From: Deltaproteobacteria bacterium
Lineage (GTDB): Bacteria > Myxococcota_A > Polyangia > Nannocystales > Nannocystaceae
Assembly (NCBI GenBank): GCA_016709225.1
Contig: JADJEE010000002.1
Location: 1 to 64,000 of the forward strand
DNA: 64,000 nt
Direction of reading: 5' to 3'
Part shown: in pieces, positions 36,854 to 45,508 of the stretch
Numbering within the stretch: the stretch's first letter is position 1
How the letters are laid out: every line of letters starts with the position of its first letter
The notes under the pieces: model-generated
What the model was told of the DNA's origin: nothing
Database searches by the model: none
What the model saw: the letters and a program-made list of their open reading frames with translations, nothing else
Made by a program: the position numbers and the translations under genes

Positions 36854-38878
36854 CTACTGCGCCGGTTCGGGTTCGTTCGAGGTGGGCTCGAGAGTCGCGA
36901 GGATGGCCCGCTGCGCCACCTGCCCGCCGACCTGCACGCCCACGCTGCGTACGGTGCCGTCATACGGCGCCAGCACGCGATGTTCCATCTTCATGGCTTC
37001 GATCACCGCGAGGGTCTCGCCCTTGCGCACCACCGCGCCGACCACCGCCCCGACCGCGAGCACGCGGCCACCCATCGGGGCGCGCACGATGCCATCGCCA
37101 CTGCCGGCATCCTCACCGCTGGCGCCGGCATGCACCTCGACGAACGCGAACGCATGGCCGTCGTCGTCGATCCACAGCTCGTCGCCCTCGGCGAGCACGT
37201 CGATCCAGCGGCGCACGCCGTCGTGCTCGCACGCGACTTCGCCATCGCGACGCGCGTGCACACGCAGCTCGACCGGCGTGGCGGCGGCCCCCGCCACACT
37301 CGCGCGGCCGGTGCGATCGACGTGCACCGAGAGCACGCGCTCTTCGTCGCCGCAGCGCAGCTTGACCGACGCCGGGTACTCGCCGCTGCTGCGCCAGTGG
37401 GCCAGCTCGCCGTGGGCCTGGCCATCGGCGGCGAGCCACGCCGCCAGCGCCCACGCGCGGCCGCTCGGACGCGGTCGCGTGGGCGCGTCGACGCCGATGC
37501 GCGCGTCGAGCGTGTCGGTGCGCAGCGCATTGTCGGCGAACTCGGCCGACTCGAGCAGCGAGAGCAGGAAGCCGCGGTTGGTGCCGACCCCGAAGATCAC
37601 GCTGTCGGCCACGGCCTTGCGAACCGCGCGGATGGCCTCGGCCCGGGTGCGCCCCGAGCCGATGATCTTGGCCAGCATCGGGTCGTAGTACGGCGACACC
37701 GCCTGGCCCTGGACGATGCCGGCGTCGACGCGGGCGCTGCCGTGGGTCGCCGGCCGCCAGCGCAGCACCGGGCCGGTCTGGGGCAGGAACCCCGCGTACG
37801 GATCCTCGGCGTACAACCGCACCTCGATCGCGTGGCCGACCATGTCGACCTCGTGCTGCGACAGTGGCAGGCGCTCGCCCTGGGCGACACGTAGCTGCCA
37901 CGCGACCAGATCCTGTCGAACCACGATCTCGGTGACCGGGTGCTCGACCTGCAGGCGCGTGTTCATCTCGAGGAAGTAGAAGCGCGGCAGACCATCGTCG
38001 TCGAGCGCGCGGTCGTCGAGCAGGAACTCGACGGTGCCGGCACCGACGTAGCCGATGGCCCGCGCCGCAGCGACCGCGGCGTCGCCCATGCGCGCGCGCA
38101 GGTCGGGCGACACCGCCGCCGACGGGGCCTCTTCGATGATCTTCTGGTGGCGGCGTTGCACCGAGCACTCGCGTTCGCCGAGGTGGATGACGTTGCCGTG
38201 GGTGTCGGCGAAGACCTGGATCTCGATGTGGCGCGCGTGCTCGATCAGCTTCTCGAGGAACACCGAGCCCGAGCCGAACGCGTTGGCGGCCTCCGAGCGC
38301 GCCCCCGCGATGCCCTCGGCGAGCTCGGCCGCGCGTCGGACGATCCGCATGCCGCGACCACCACCGCCGGCGGCCGCCTTGACCAACACCGGGTAGCCGA
38401 TGCGCTCCGCCTCGGCATGCAGCCGCGCGAGATCGCCTTCACCGTCGCCGTCGCCGACGTGCAGGTACGCGGGTGCGGTCGGGACCCCGGCTTCGATCAT
38501 GCGGCGCTTGGCCTCGATCTTGTCGCCCATCATGCGCATCGCCGACGCCGGTGGGCCCACGAACACGAGCCCGGCCTCGACGCAGCGTTGCGCGAACACG
38601 GGGTTCTCGGAGAGGAAGCCGTAGCCGGGGTGGATGGCCTGCGCGCCGGCGCGTCGGGCCGCGTCGAGCACGCGATCGATCGCGAGGTAGGACTCGCGCG
38701 ACGGCGGCGCGCCGATGCACACCGCACGATCCGCGAACGCCACGTGCGGCGCATCGGCGTCGGCCTCGCTGTAGACCGCCACGCACGTCATGCCCAGCGC
38801 CCGTGCGGTCCGCATGACCCGCAGCGCGATCTCGCCGCGGTTGGCGACCAGCAGCACGTCGATGCGTTCGTCGCTCAT
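36854..38878 (-). CDS. Acyl-CoA carboxylase alpha subunit (biotin carboxylase-BCCP)
   Basis: The 674-aa protein carboxylates its own biotin and passes CO2 to the beta subunit. Biotin carboxylase motifs are LLVANRGEIALRVMRTARAL, the ATP-grasp glycine loop KAAAGGGGRGMR, ECSVQRRHQKIIEEAP and EMNTRLQVEHPVTE. A middle domain follows, and the biotin acceptor is EAMKMEH near the C-terminus. Architecture and length fit methylcrotonyl-CoA carboxylase alpha (LiuD) or geranyl-CoA carboxylase alpha (AtuF); the operon order SDR-beta-dehydrogenase-hydratase-alpha favours the latter. The ATG overlaps the hydratase stop (ATGA at 38875-38878). Confidence 0.93.
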   Translation of the reverse strand: MSDERIDVLLVANRGEIALRVMRTARALGMTCVAVYSEADADAPHVAFADRAVCIGAPPSRESYLAIDRVLDAARRAGAQAIHPGYGFLSENPVFAQRCVEAGLVFVGPPASAMRMMGDKIEAKRRMIEAGVPTAPAYLHVGDGDGEGDLARLHAEAERIGYPVLVKAAAGGGGRGMRIVRRAAELAEGIAGARSEAANAFGSGSVFLEKLIEHARHIEIQVFADTHGNVIHLGERECSVQRRHQKIIEEAPSAAVSPDLRARMGDAAVAAARAIGYVGAGTVEFLLDDRALDDDGLPRFYFLEMNTRLQVEHPVTEIVVRQDLVAWQLRVAQGERLPLSQHEVDMVGHAIEVRLYAEDPYAGFLPQTGPVLRWRPATHGSARVDAGIVQGQAVSPYYDPMLAKIIGSGRTRAEAIRAVRKAVADSVIFGVGTNRGFLLSLLESAEFADNALRTDTLDARIGVDAPTRPRPSGRAWALAAWLAADGQAHGELAHWRSSGEYPASVKLRCGDEERVLSVHVDRTGRASVAGAAATPVELRVHARRDGEVACEHDGVRRWIDVLAEGDELWIDDDGHAFAFVEVHAGASGEDAGSGDGIVRAPMGGRVLAVGAVVGAVVRKGETLAVIEAMKMEHRVLAPYDGTVRSVGVQVGGQVAQRAILATLEPTSNEPEPAQ

Positions 38879-39702
38879 CGATCGGTCCCGTCGGCCCAGG
38901 CCGGCTTGCGCTTCTGCAGGAACGCCATCGTGCCCTCGCTGCCCTCGGGGCCGCGCACCGCGGTGGCGAACACCGCCGCGGCCTCGTCGAGCACGCGCTC
39001 GAGATCCATCGCGCCGACCTGCGCCATGATGTGCTTGGTCGCCGCGATCGCACCGGGGGCGCAGCGGCGGATCTGCGCCAGCGCGGCCGCCAGCTCGCGC
39101 TCGAGCGCGTGGTCGTCGGCTGCGACCGCGTGCACGAGCCCGATGCGGGCCGCGACCTCGCCGTCGAAGCGACCACCGGTGACCGCCAGACGGCGCGCCT
39201 CGGACAGCCCCAGCCGACGCACGAGAAACGCGGCGATCTGCGCGGGCGGCAGGCCGAGGCCGGTCTCGGGCAGGCCGAAGCGCGCGTCGGCCCGGGCGAT
39301 GGCGACGTCGGCCACGCACGCGAGCCCGAAGCCACCGCCCAGCACCGCCCCCTCGAGCACCACGACCACGGCCTGCGGCGCACGGTCGACCGCGAGCATC
39401 ACGGTGCCGAAGCGCCGGTTCATCGCCGCGACCGGATCGGGCTCGCCCTCGCGCCAGGTCGCCGCCCGCGAGGCGGCCATGTCCTTCACGTCGCCGCCGG
39501 CGCAGAAGTTGCCCCCCGCGCCGCGCAGCACCACGGCCCGCACGTCGCGACGGTCACGGATCGCTGCGAAGACCCCGACGATGTCGTCGATCATCTCCGC
39601 GTTCATGGCGTTCTTCACCTCGGGGCGCGACAGCGTCAGCCACAGCACGCCGTCGTCGAGGCGGGTCTGCACCGCGGAGGTCTCGGGGAGTGCGGCCGTC
39701 AC
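38875..39702 (-). CDS. Enoyl-CoA hydratase/isomerase (AtuE/LiuC-like)
   Basis: The 275-aa crotonase-fold enzyme shows the oxyanion-hole segments LRGAGGNFCAGGDVKDM and LEGAVLGGGFGLACVADVAI, with GLPETGLGLPPAQ further on. In this operon it should hydrate a 3-methylglutaconyl-type CoA ester made by the carboxylase. The start is taken as GTG at 39702, two bases after the dehydrogenase stop with GAGAAGG upstream; the longer ATG would lie inside the neighbour. Translation is coupled to the carboxylase alpha gene downstream. Confidence 0.9.
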   Translation of the reverse strand: MTAALPETSAVQTRLDDGVLWLTLSRPEVKNAMNAEMIDDIVGVFAAIRDRRDVRAVVLRGAGGNFCAGGDVKDMAASRAATWREGEPDPVAAMNRRFGTVMLAVDRAPQAVVVVLEGAVLGGGFGLACVADVAIARADARFGLPETGLGLPPAQIAAFLVRRLGLSEARRLAVTGGRFDGEVAARIGLVHAVAADDHALERELAAALAQIRRCAPGAIAATKHIMAQVGAMDLERVLDEAAAVFATAVRGPEGSEGTMAFLQKRKPAWADGTDR

Positions 39703-39704
39703 GG

Positions 39705-40865
39705 TCAGGCCTTCTCCCGGCGCGGCAGGGTGCCGTCGAGCTTGCAGATGATCGCCAGCATGACCTCGTCGGCACCGCCGCCGATCGAGCACAGCCGACC
39801 GTCACGGTAGAACCGCGAGATCTTGGACTCGTGCATGAAGCCCATGCCGCCCCAGAACTGCAGGCAGGTGTCCGAGACCTCCCGCGCGAGCCGACCGGCC
39901 TTGAGCTTGGCCATCGAGGCCCAGCGTGTGACGTCCTTGCCCTCGATGTACTGCTCGGTGGCTTGGTACACCAACGCGCGCAGGGCTTCGATCTCGGTCG
40001 CGCACTCGGCGAGCTTGTAGTGCACGTACTGGTTGTCGAGCACGCTGTGGCCGAACACCTTGCGATCGCGGGTGTACTCGATGGTGGCCTTCAGCGCTTG
40101 ATCGAGCCCGCCCAAGGTGTTGGCCGCGCCCCACAGGCGCTCCTCCTGGAACTGGATCATCTGCAGCATGAAGCCCATGCCCTCCTGGCCGACGACGTTT
40201 CGCCGGGGCACCCGCACGTCGTCGAAGAAGATCTGCGCGGTATCCGAGCTGTTCATGCCGATCTTCTTGAGCTTGCGCGCCCGCTCGACGCCCTTGCTCG
40301 CCATCGGCACGACGATGAGGCTCTTGTTGCGGTGCGGCGCGCCCTCGGAGGTGTTGGCGAGGCAGCACATCCAATCGGCCTGCATGCCGTTGGTGATCCA
40401 CATCTTGCCGCCGTTGATGATGTAGTCGTCGCCGTCCTTGCGCGCGAAGGTCTTGATCGCCGCGACGTCGGAGCCCGCCTGTGGCTCGCTGACACCGATG
40501 CAACCGACGAGGTCGCCGGCGATCGATGGCGCCAGCCACTCGCGCTTGAGCTCGTCGCTACCGAACTTCGCCAGCGCCGGCGTGCACATGTCGGTCTGCA
40601 CGCCGATTGCCATCGGCACGCCGCCGCCGTTGATGGCCCCGAGTGCCTCGGCCATGACCACCGAGTAGCTGTAGTCGAGCCCGAGCCCGCCGTACTCGGG
40701 CGGCTTGGTGACGCCGAGGAAGCCCTGATCGCCGAGCTTCTTGAAGAGCGCGTGGGCGGGGAAGATCTCTTCGTTCTCCCACGCGTCCATGTGGGGATTG
40801 ATCTCGCGCTCGATGAACTTGAGCATCGAGTCGCGGAGCTGTTCGTGTTCCTGCGTGATCTTCAT
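39705..40865 (-). CDS. Acyl-CoA dehydrogenase (AtuD-like)
   Basis: The 386-aa flavoprotein should introduce a double bond into a branched acyl-CoA. Typical segments are FLGVTKPPEYGGLGLDYSYS, CIGVSEPQAGSDVAAIKTFA, GGKMWITNG and QFWGGMGFMHESKISRFYRD. The usual YEGTSE/Q motif that carries the catalytic Glu in medium-chain enzymes is replaced by IGGGADEVML. A similar GGG pattern is, as I recall, found in citronellyl-CoA dehydrogenase AtuD; isovaleryl-CoA dehydrogenase also places its base elsewhere. Operon order supports AtuD. The start is ATG 40865. About 75 bp separate it from the carboxylase beta gene upstream. Confidence 0.9.
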   Translation of the reverse strand: MKITQEHEQLRDSMLKFIEREINPHMDAWENEEIFPAHALFKKLGDQGFLGVTKPPEYGGLGLDYSYSVVMAEALGAINGGGVPMAIGVQTDMCTPALAKFGSDELKREWLAPSIAGDLVGCIGVSEPQAGSDVAAIKTFARKDGDDYIINGGKMWITNGMQADWMCCLANTSEGAPHRNKSLIVVPMASKGVERARKLKKIGMNSSDTAQIFFDDVRVPRRNVVGQEGMGFMLQMIQFQEERLWGAANTLGGLDQALKATIEYTRDRKVFGHSVLDNQYVHYKLAECATEIEALRALVYQATEQYIEGKDVTRWASMAKLKAGRLAREVSDTCLQFWGGMGFMHESKISRFYRDGRLCSIGGGADEVMLAIICKLDGTLPRREKA

Positions 40866-40939
40866 GGGCTTTCGGACTCCCGGGGCGGGCGCCACCGGCG
40901 ATGCCGGGGCTGGATGGGTGGAGGTTGGTCGCTGCGCTG

Positions 40940-42556
40940 CTACAGGCGCGCCACGCCGAAGGTGATGGGCCGCAGCCGACGCTGCTCGCCCTCGCGACAG
41001 GTCGCCAGCGCGGTCGCGATGACGCGACGGGTGTCGCGCGGATCGATGATGCCGTCGTCCCACAGCCGCGCCGTGGAGAACAGCGCGGTCGACTCGGCGT
41101 CCAGCTTCTGCTTGATGCCGGCCGACATCTTGCCGAGGTTCTCGTCGTCGAGGATGACGCCTTGGCGGGCGAACTTGGCCCGCGTGATGATCTCCATCAC
41201 CTTCGCAGCCTGCTCGCCGCCCATCACCGAGGTGCGGGCGTTGGGCCACGCGAAGATGAAGCGAGGATCGAACGAGCGACCGCACATGCCGTAGTTGCCG
41301 GCGCCGAACGAGCCGCCGACCAAGATCGTGATCTGCGGGACATTGGCGTTCGCGACCGCCTGGATCATCTTGGCGCCGTGCTTGACGATGCCGTGCTCCT
41401 CGGCGCGCTGCCCGACCATGTAGCCGGTGGTGTTCTGGAGATAGACGATCGGCGTGCCCGACTGGCAGCAGGCCTGGATGAAGTGCCCGGCCTTGGCGGC
41501 GCCCTCGGGGAAGATGGGCCCGTTGTTGCCGATGAACGCGACCGGCCAGCCCTCGACGCGCGCGTGCACGCACACGGTCTGCTCGCCGTAGCGGGGCTTG
41601 AACTCGAGCACGTCGGAGTCGTCGACGACGCGCGCGAGGATCTCGCGCACGTCGTAGGGCGTGCGGTAGTCGACCGGCACCGCGCCGCACAGCTCCTCGG
41701 GATCGTGGCGCGGTGGTCGACTGGGGAACGGCGCCGGCTGCTGCCCCGGATCCCACGGCAGCTTGCCCAGCAGCTCGCGGGCCAGCGCGAGCGCACCGGC
41801 GTCGTCGTCGGCCATGTACTCGGCGGTGCCGGCCACGCCCATGTGCATCTGCGCGCCGCCGAGCGCCTCCTCGTCGGCGTCCTCACCCAACGCGGCCTTC
41901 ACGAGCGGCGGGCCGGCCAGGAAGATGCGGGTCTTGCCGCGAACGACGATGACGTAGTCCGACAGGCCCGGCAGATACGCACCACCGGCAGTCGACGAGC
42001 CGTGCACCACCGTGATGTGCGGGATGCCGGCGGCGGACATGCGCGCCATGTTGGCGAACACGCGACCGCCGTCGACGAAGATCTCGGACTGGTACAGCAG
42101 GTTGGCGCCGGCGCTCTCGACCATGCTCACGCACGGCAGACGGTTGGCCAGCGCGATCTCCTGCGCACGCAGGCTCTTGCGCAGGCCCATCGGCGCCACC
42201 GCACCGCCCTTGATCGCGCTGTCCGAGGCGGTCACCAGGCAGCGTCGACCCGCGACGAAGCCGATGCCGACGATGTTGCCACCGCCGGCGATGCCGTCGT
42301 CGCCGTCGTCGTCGTGCATCTTGTAGCCCGCGAGGGTCGACAGCTCGAGCCACGGCGCGCCGCGATCGAGCATCGCCGCGACCCGCTGGCGCGGCAGCAG
42401 CTGCCCGCGCTTGCTGAACTTGCCGGCCTGTCGCGACGAGTGCTCGCGGACCTTGCCCTCGAGGCGCCGGACCTCGTCGACCAGCGCCAGCATGGCCCCG
42501 CGCTGCTCGGCGAAGAGCCCGCCGTTGGGATCGATGCGGCTCTCGATCACGCTCAT
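40940..42556 (-). CDS. Acyl-CoA carboxylase beta subunit (carboxyltransferase)
   Basis: The 538-aa subunit transfers the carboxyl group from biotin to an acyl-CoA. It carries the methylcrotonyl/geranyl-CoA carboxylase pattern: PCVSMVESAGANLLYQSEIF, VHGSSTAGGAYLPGLSDY, IGNNGPIFPEGAAKAGHFIQ, YLQNTTGYMVG and VGGSFGAGNYGMCGR. Length fits MCC/GCC beta. MCC and GCC cannot be separated by eye; position directly after an SDR and before the dehydrogenase equals atuC in Pseudomonas. The ATG overlaps the SDR stop (ATGA at 42553-42556). Confidence 0.92.
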   Translation of the reverse strand: MSVIESRIDPNGGLFAEQRGAMLALVDEVRRLEGKVREHSSRQAGKFSKRGQLLPRQRVAAMLDRGAPWLELSTLAGYKMHDDDGDDGIAGGGNIVGIGFVAGRRCLVTASDSAIKGGAVAPMGLRKSLRAQEIALANRLPCVSMVESAGANLLYQSEIFVDGGRVFANMARMSAAGIPHITVVHGSSTAGGAYLPGLSDYVIVVRGKTRIFLAGPPLVKAALGEDADEEALGGAQMHMGVAGTAEYMADDDAGALALARELLGKLPWDPGQQPAPFPSRPPRHDPEELCGAVPVDYRTPYDVREILARVVDDSDVLEFKPRYGEQTVCVHARVEGWPVAFIGNNGPIFPEGAAKAGHFIQACCQSGTPIVYLQNTTGYMVGQRAEEHGIVKHGAKMIQAVANANVPQITILVGGSFGAGNYGMCGRSFDPRFIFAWPNARTSVMGGEQAAKVMEIITRAKFARQGVILDDENLGKMSAGIKQKLDAESTALFSTARLWDDGIIDPRDTRRVIATALATCREGEQRRLRPITFGVARL

Positions 42557-43431
42557 GCGGCGCCCCCCTTGCGGTCGAGCACGCTCGGCACCACCGCGCG
42601 ATGGAAGCCCTCGAACGGCCGCGATCGATCGTGATCGGGGGTCGGCCACAGCGCGCTGGTCAGGGGCGCGCCGCCGTCGACCTTGAGGGTCTCGCCGGTG
42701 ATGAACGCAGCGGCGTCGGACAGCAGGAACACGATCGCCGCGCTGATCTCGGCCTCGGTCGCGAGCCGCTTGAGCGGCACCGCCTCGCGCAGCTTGGGAA
42801 TCATCTGCTTGATCGGCCCCTCGTAGGTGTCGAGCCCGCTCGACGCGACCCAGCCGGGCGCGACCGCGTTCACGCGCACGCCCGCCGGCGCCCACTCGAG
42901 CGCGGCGGTCTGGGTGAGGTTGACCATGCCCGCCCGCGCAGCGCCCGAGTGCGCCATGCCGGGCATGCCGTTCCACATGTCGGCCACGATGTTGACGATC
43001 GCACCGCCGTGATCGCGCATCGACTGCGTGAAGCACTCGCGCGCGACCAAGAAGCCGCCGACGAGGTTGGTGCGCACCACCGTCTCGAAGCCCTTTTGGT
43101 TGATGAGCGCCATCGGCGAGGGGAACTGGCCGCCGGCGTTGTTGACCAGCGCGTCGATGCGACCGCGGGCGGCGACCACCGCGGCGATCATCTCGCGCAC
43201 CGCGAGCTCGTCGCGGATGTCACAGGCGTGACTGCTGCACGCGCCGCCGTCCTCGGCGAGCTCGGCGGCGACGCCGGCGAGCCGCTCGGGCTTGCGGCCG
43301 ACGAGCACCACGTGGGCACCGAGCGCGGCGAGCTCGTGCGCGGTGCAGCGGCCGATGCCACTGCCCCCACCTGTGACAATCACCGTGCGACCGGCGAACA
43401 GATCCGAACGAAACACGGAACGATACGGCAT
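42553..43431 (-). CDS. Short-chain dehydrogenase/reductase (AtuB- or dienoyl-CoA reductase-like)
   Basis: The 292-aa Rossmann enzyme has the cofactor motif TGGGSGIG and NNAGG. The usual catalytic YxxxK is replaced by SGAARAG within MAHSGAARAGMVNLTQ. This resembles the 2,4-dienoyl-CoA / enoyl-CoA reductase branch, which lacks the classical Tyr-Lys pair. It heads the catabolic operon and is coupled to carboxylase beta. In Pseudomonas, atuB is an SDR in the same position. The exact oxidation step is unknown. Confidence 0.9.
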   Translation of the reverse strand: MPYRSVFRSDLFAGRTVIVTGGGSGIGRCTAHELAALGAHVVLVGRKPERLAGVAAELAEDGGACSSHACDIRDELAVREMIAAVVAARGRIDALVNNAGGQFPSPMALINQKGFETVVRTNLVGGFLVARECFTQSMRDHGGAIVNIVADMWNGMPGMAHSGAARAGMVNLTQTAALEWAPAGVRVNAVAPGWVASSGLDTYEGPIKQMIPKLREAVPLKRLATEAEISAAIVFLLSDAAAFITGETLKVDGGAPLTSALWPTPDHDRSRPFEGFHRAVVPSVLDRKGGAA

Positions 43432-43804
43432 GGGGGCTCGTGGGGCCGTGGGCGCGCACGCGGACCGTCGGGGCCAGCTGCTGCCGCACGGTATGGGAGG
43501 CGAGCGCGAAGCTTACTCCGAACGCGAGCGTGCGCGGGTGTGCGAACCGACCCCGACGCGCGTACGCGTGCGGTGAGGGATCTCGCCGCCGCCGCGCGCT
43601 CGAAGGTTCAACGGCGCCGTGCCTGGTGCCGGTGATTGCATCGACGTCGCCGGCGGGGCCCTCGAGTTCGTGCTCGTGGCACGCCTGCCCGCGCCACCGG
43701 TGCTGGCGCCGTGCAGCCCTGCCGCGGCCCCCTGCATTCTTGCGCGGGCCGCTTTGACGCGCGCGGTGCTTTCGGGCTAAGCCTGCCGACCGGAACCCCA
43801 CACG
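43432..43804. other. Divergent intergenic region
   Basis: About 370 bp between the catabolic operon (leftward) and the SCP2 gene (rightward). Nothing with family features is encoded; the operon promoter should be here. No clear regulator palindrome is seen. Confidence 0.5.
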
Positions 43805-44107
43805 ATGAGCATCGAGAGCGTCACCAACACCGTGCGCGAGAAGGTCGGCGAAGACTGCGGCCTCGGCGGATCGATCAAGTTCAACTGCGGCGGCGACGGC
43901 ATGGTCACCGTCGATGCCAGCGTGGTGCCCAACATCGTCACCAACGACGACGTGCCGGCGCAGTGCACCGTCAAGATCAAGCTCGCCGATCTCGAGGACA
44001 TGCTCGGCGGCAAGCTCGACCCGATGACGGCGTTCGGACTCGGCAAGCTGCAGCTCGAAGGCGACATCGGCGTCGCCATGAAGCTCGGCTCGCTCATGAA
44101 GCGCTGA
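43805..44107 (+). CDS. SCP2 sterol-carrier-domain protein
   Basis: The 100-aa protein is a single SCP2 domain: a central beta segment (IKFNCGGDGMVTVDASVV, CTVKIKLADLEDMLGGKLDP) and the hydrophobic C-terminal AFGLGKLQLEGDIGVAMKLG typical of the family. SCP2 domains bind sterols, fatty acyl-CoAs or other lipids. Its placement opposite an isoprenoid/acyl-CoA catabolic operon fits a carrier for hydrophobic intermediates, but this is inference. Start ATG 43805. Confidence 0.9.
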   Translation: MSIESVTNTVREKVGEDCGLGGSIKFNCGGDGMVTVDASVVPNIVTNDDVPAQCTVKIKLADLEDMLGGKLDPMTAFGLGKLQLEGDIGVAMKLGSLMKR

Positions 44108-44235
44108 AGCGCTCGCGGCGAGCACCGCCGCAGCCGCTTCGGGCCGCGGTCGCAAGCGCGCAGGGGGCCATCCCAGCCGCCCGCTGCTCGCGCCCCCTTC
44201 GCAGCCACGGGCGGCTTTGTTAGGCTCTTGGGATC

Positions 44236-45342
44236 ATGCGAAAGCTTTGCCTGGTCTCGTCGTTCGTCGCCGTCGGTGCTTGTGGAAAGCAGGTCGACGA
44301 CGTCTTCCAGCAGCCGACCACGACGCTCACCACCTCGGCGGGCGTCGACTCGAGCACGGGCGACGACACGTTGGGTGCGGAGAGCTCGACCGGTGAGCCC
44401 GGCACCACCACCGACGTCAGCACCACGCTGTCGACCACCGCGCCGGCCGACACCAGCGGCGACAGCAGCTCCGGTGGCGGCGATGCCGTCTGCGGTGACG
44501 GCGTGCGAAGCGGCTCCGAGACCTGCGACGGCGAGGACTTCGGCGACGCCAGCTGTGCGAGCCAGGGCTTCCAGACCGGCACCCTGGTGTGCAACGCGAC
44601 CTGCCAGGGCTTCGACACCAGCGGCTGCTACATCTGTGGCAACGGAGCGCTCGAGCCGGCCGAGGACTGCGACGGCGTGGTCGGGCCGAACGTCGACTGC
44701 GTCGACGCGGGTTTCACCGCCGGCACCGTCACCTGCGATCCGGTCACGTGCCTCTACAACACCAGCGAGTGCTCGCTGTGCGGCGACGGTGTCCAGTCCG
44801 GGCCCGAAGCCTGCGATGGCGACGACCTCGGCGGCGCCACCTGCCAGTCGGTCGGCTTCGACGCCGGTGAGATCGCGTGCGCCGATACCTGCGGCTTCGA
44901 CTTCTCGGGCTGCTCCGGCGGCCAGTACCTCCAGGACTTCGAGAGCGGCCTGCTGGCCCCCGAATTCGCGCTCAGCGGCGACGCCAACTGGAGCGTGACC
45001 GGCACCATGCCGATCAACGGCAGCTTCTCCGCAATGAGCGGCGACATCTCCGACGGCGGCGAGACCTCCATGCAGCTGTCGGTGAACTACGCGATCGCCG
45101 GCACGGTCGCGTTCGCCCACCGCGAGAGCAGCGAGAGCAACTACGACTATCTCGAGTTCTGGATCGACAACGTGATGCAGGACGAGTGGTCGGGTGCCAA
45201 CGCGACCGCGAACGAGCTCTACAACGTCGCCGCCGGCGTGCACACGCTGCGGTGGAGCTACACCAAGGACGGCAGCCTGTCGTCGAACTCGGATGCGGTC
45301 TGGGTCGACGACATCGTGCTCGTCGGCGGCGTGCCACAGTAG
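44236..45342 (+). CDS. Lipoprotein with three Cys-rich repeats and a beta-sandwich
   Basis: The 368-aa protein starts MRKLCLVSSFVAVGAC, a lipobox, followed by a Thr/Ser/Asp linker to about residue 75. Three tandem ~45-residue Cys-rich repeats begin with CGDGVRSGSETCDGEDF, CGNGALEPAEDCDGVV and CGDGVQSGPEACDGDDL, the DUF4215-like pattern common in myxobacterial surface proteins. A C-terminal jelly-roll-like domain follows (YLQDFESGLLAPEFALSGD, then ANWSVTG; ends WVDDIVLVGGVPQ), reminiscent of carbohydrate- or ligand-binding sandwiches. Confidence 0.85.
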   Translation: MRKLCLVSSFVAVGACGKQVDDVFQQPTTTLTTSAGVDSSTGDDTLGAESSTGEPGTTTDVSTTLSTTAPADTSGDSSSGGGDAVCGDGVRSGSETCDGEDFGDASCASQGFQTGTLVCNATCQGFDTSGCYICGNGALEPAEDCDGVVGPNVDCVDAGFTAGTVTCDPVTCLYNTSECSLCGDGVQSGPEACDGDDLGGATCQSVGFDAGEIACADTCGFDFSGCSGGQYLQDFESGLLAPEFALSGDANWSVTGTMPINGSFSAMSGDISDGGETSMQLSVNYAIAGTVAFAHRESSESNYDYLEFWIDNVMQDEWSGANATANELYNVAAGVHTLRWSYTKDGSLSSNSDAVWVDDIVLVGGVPQ

Positions 45343-45367
45343 GTCGGGATGTCCCGCTCGCGTCCCT

Positions 45368-45483
45368 TCAACGCGCGAGCAACACCCCGGTGGTGCACGC
45401 GAGCAGCAGGGTGCCGTCGGCGGCGATCGCAGGCGGCGCGGTGACCTCGGCGCCCGCGGGCAAGGCGAGCTGCCGCAGCGTCG
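45368..45483 (-). pseudogene. C-terminal remnant of a repeat (PQQ-like propeller) protein
   Basis: In the frame following the exonuclease stop, the minus strand reads ATLRQLALPAGAEVTAPPAI and then AADGTLLLACTTGVLLAR before a stop at 45368. The rhythm (xPAIAADGTLxxxCTTGxLxA) is that of a PQQ/YncE-type beta-propeller blade. A possible upstream continuation (GHLITGSPAFSRD) is in a different frame. No start codon or ribosome site is present, so it is probably the decayed end of a lost gene. Confidence 0.4.
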
Positions 45484-45508
45484 CGCGAGAACGCCGGCGA
45501 ACCCGTGA

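Noticed and set aside
36854..42556. Reading the carboxylase genes as a leucine (liu) operon
   Set aside because: Not excluded, but the gene order and the GGG motif in the dehydrogenase fit atu better, and HMG-CoA lyase is missing.
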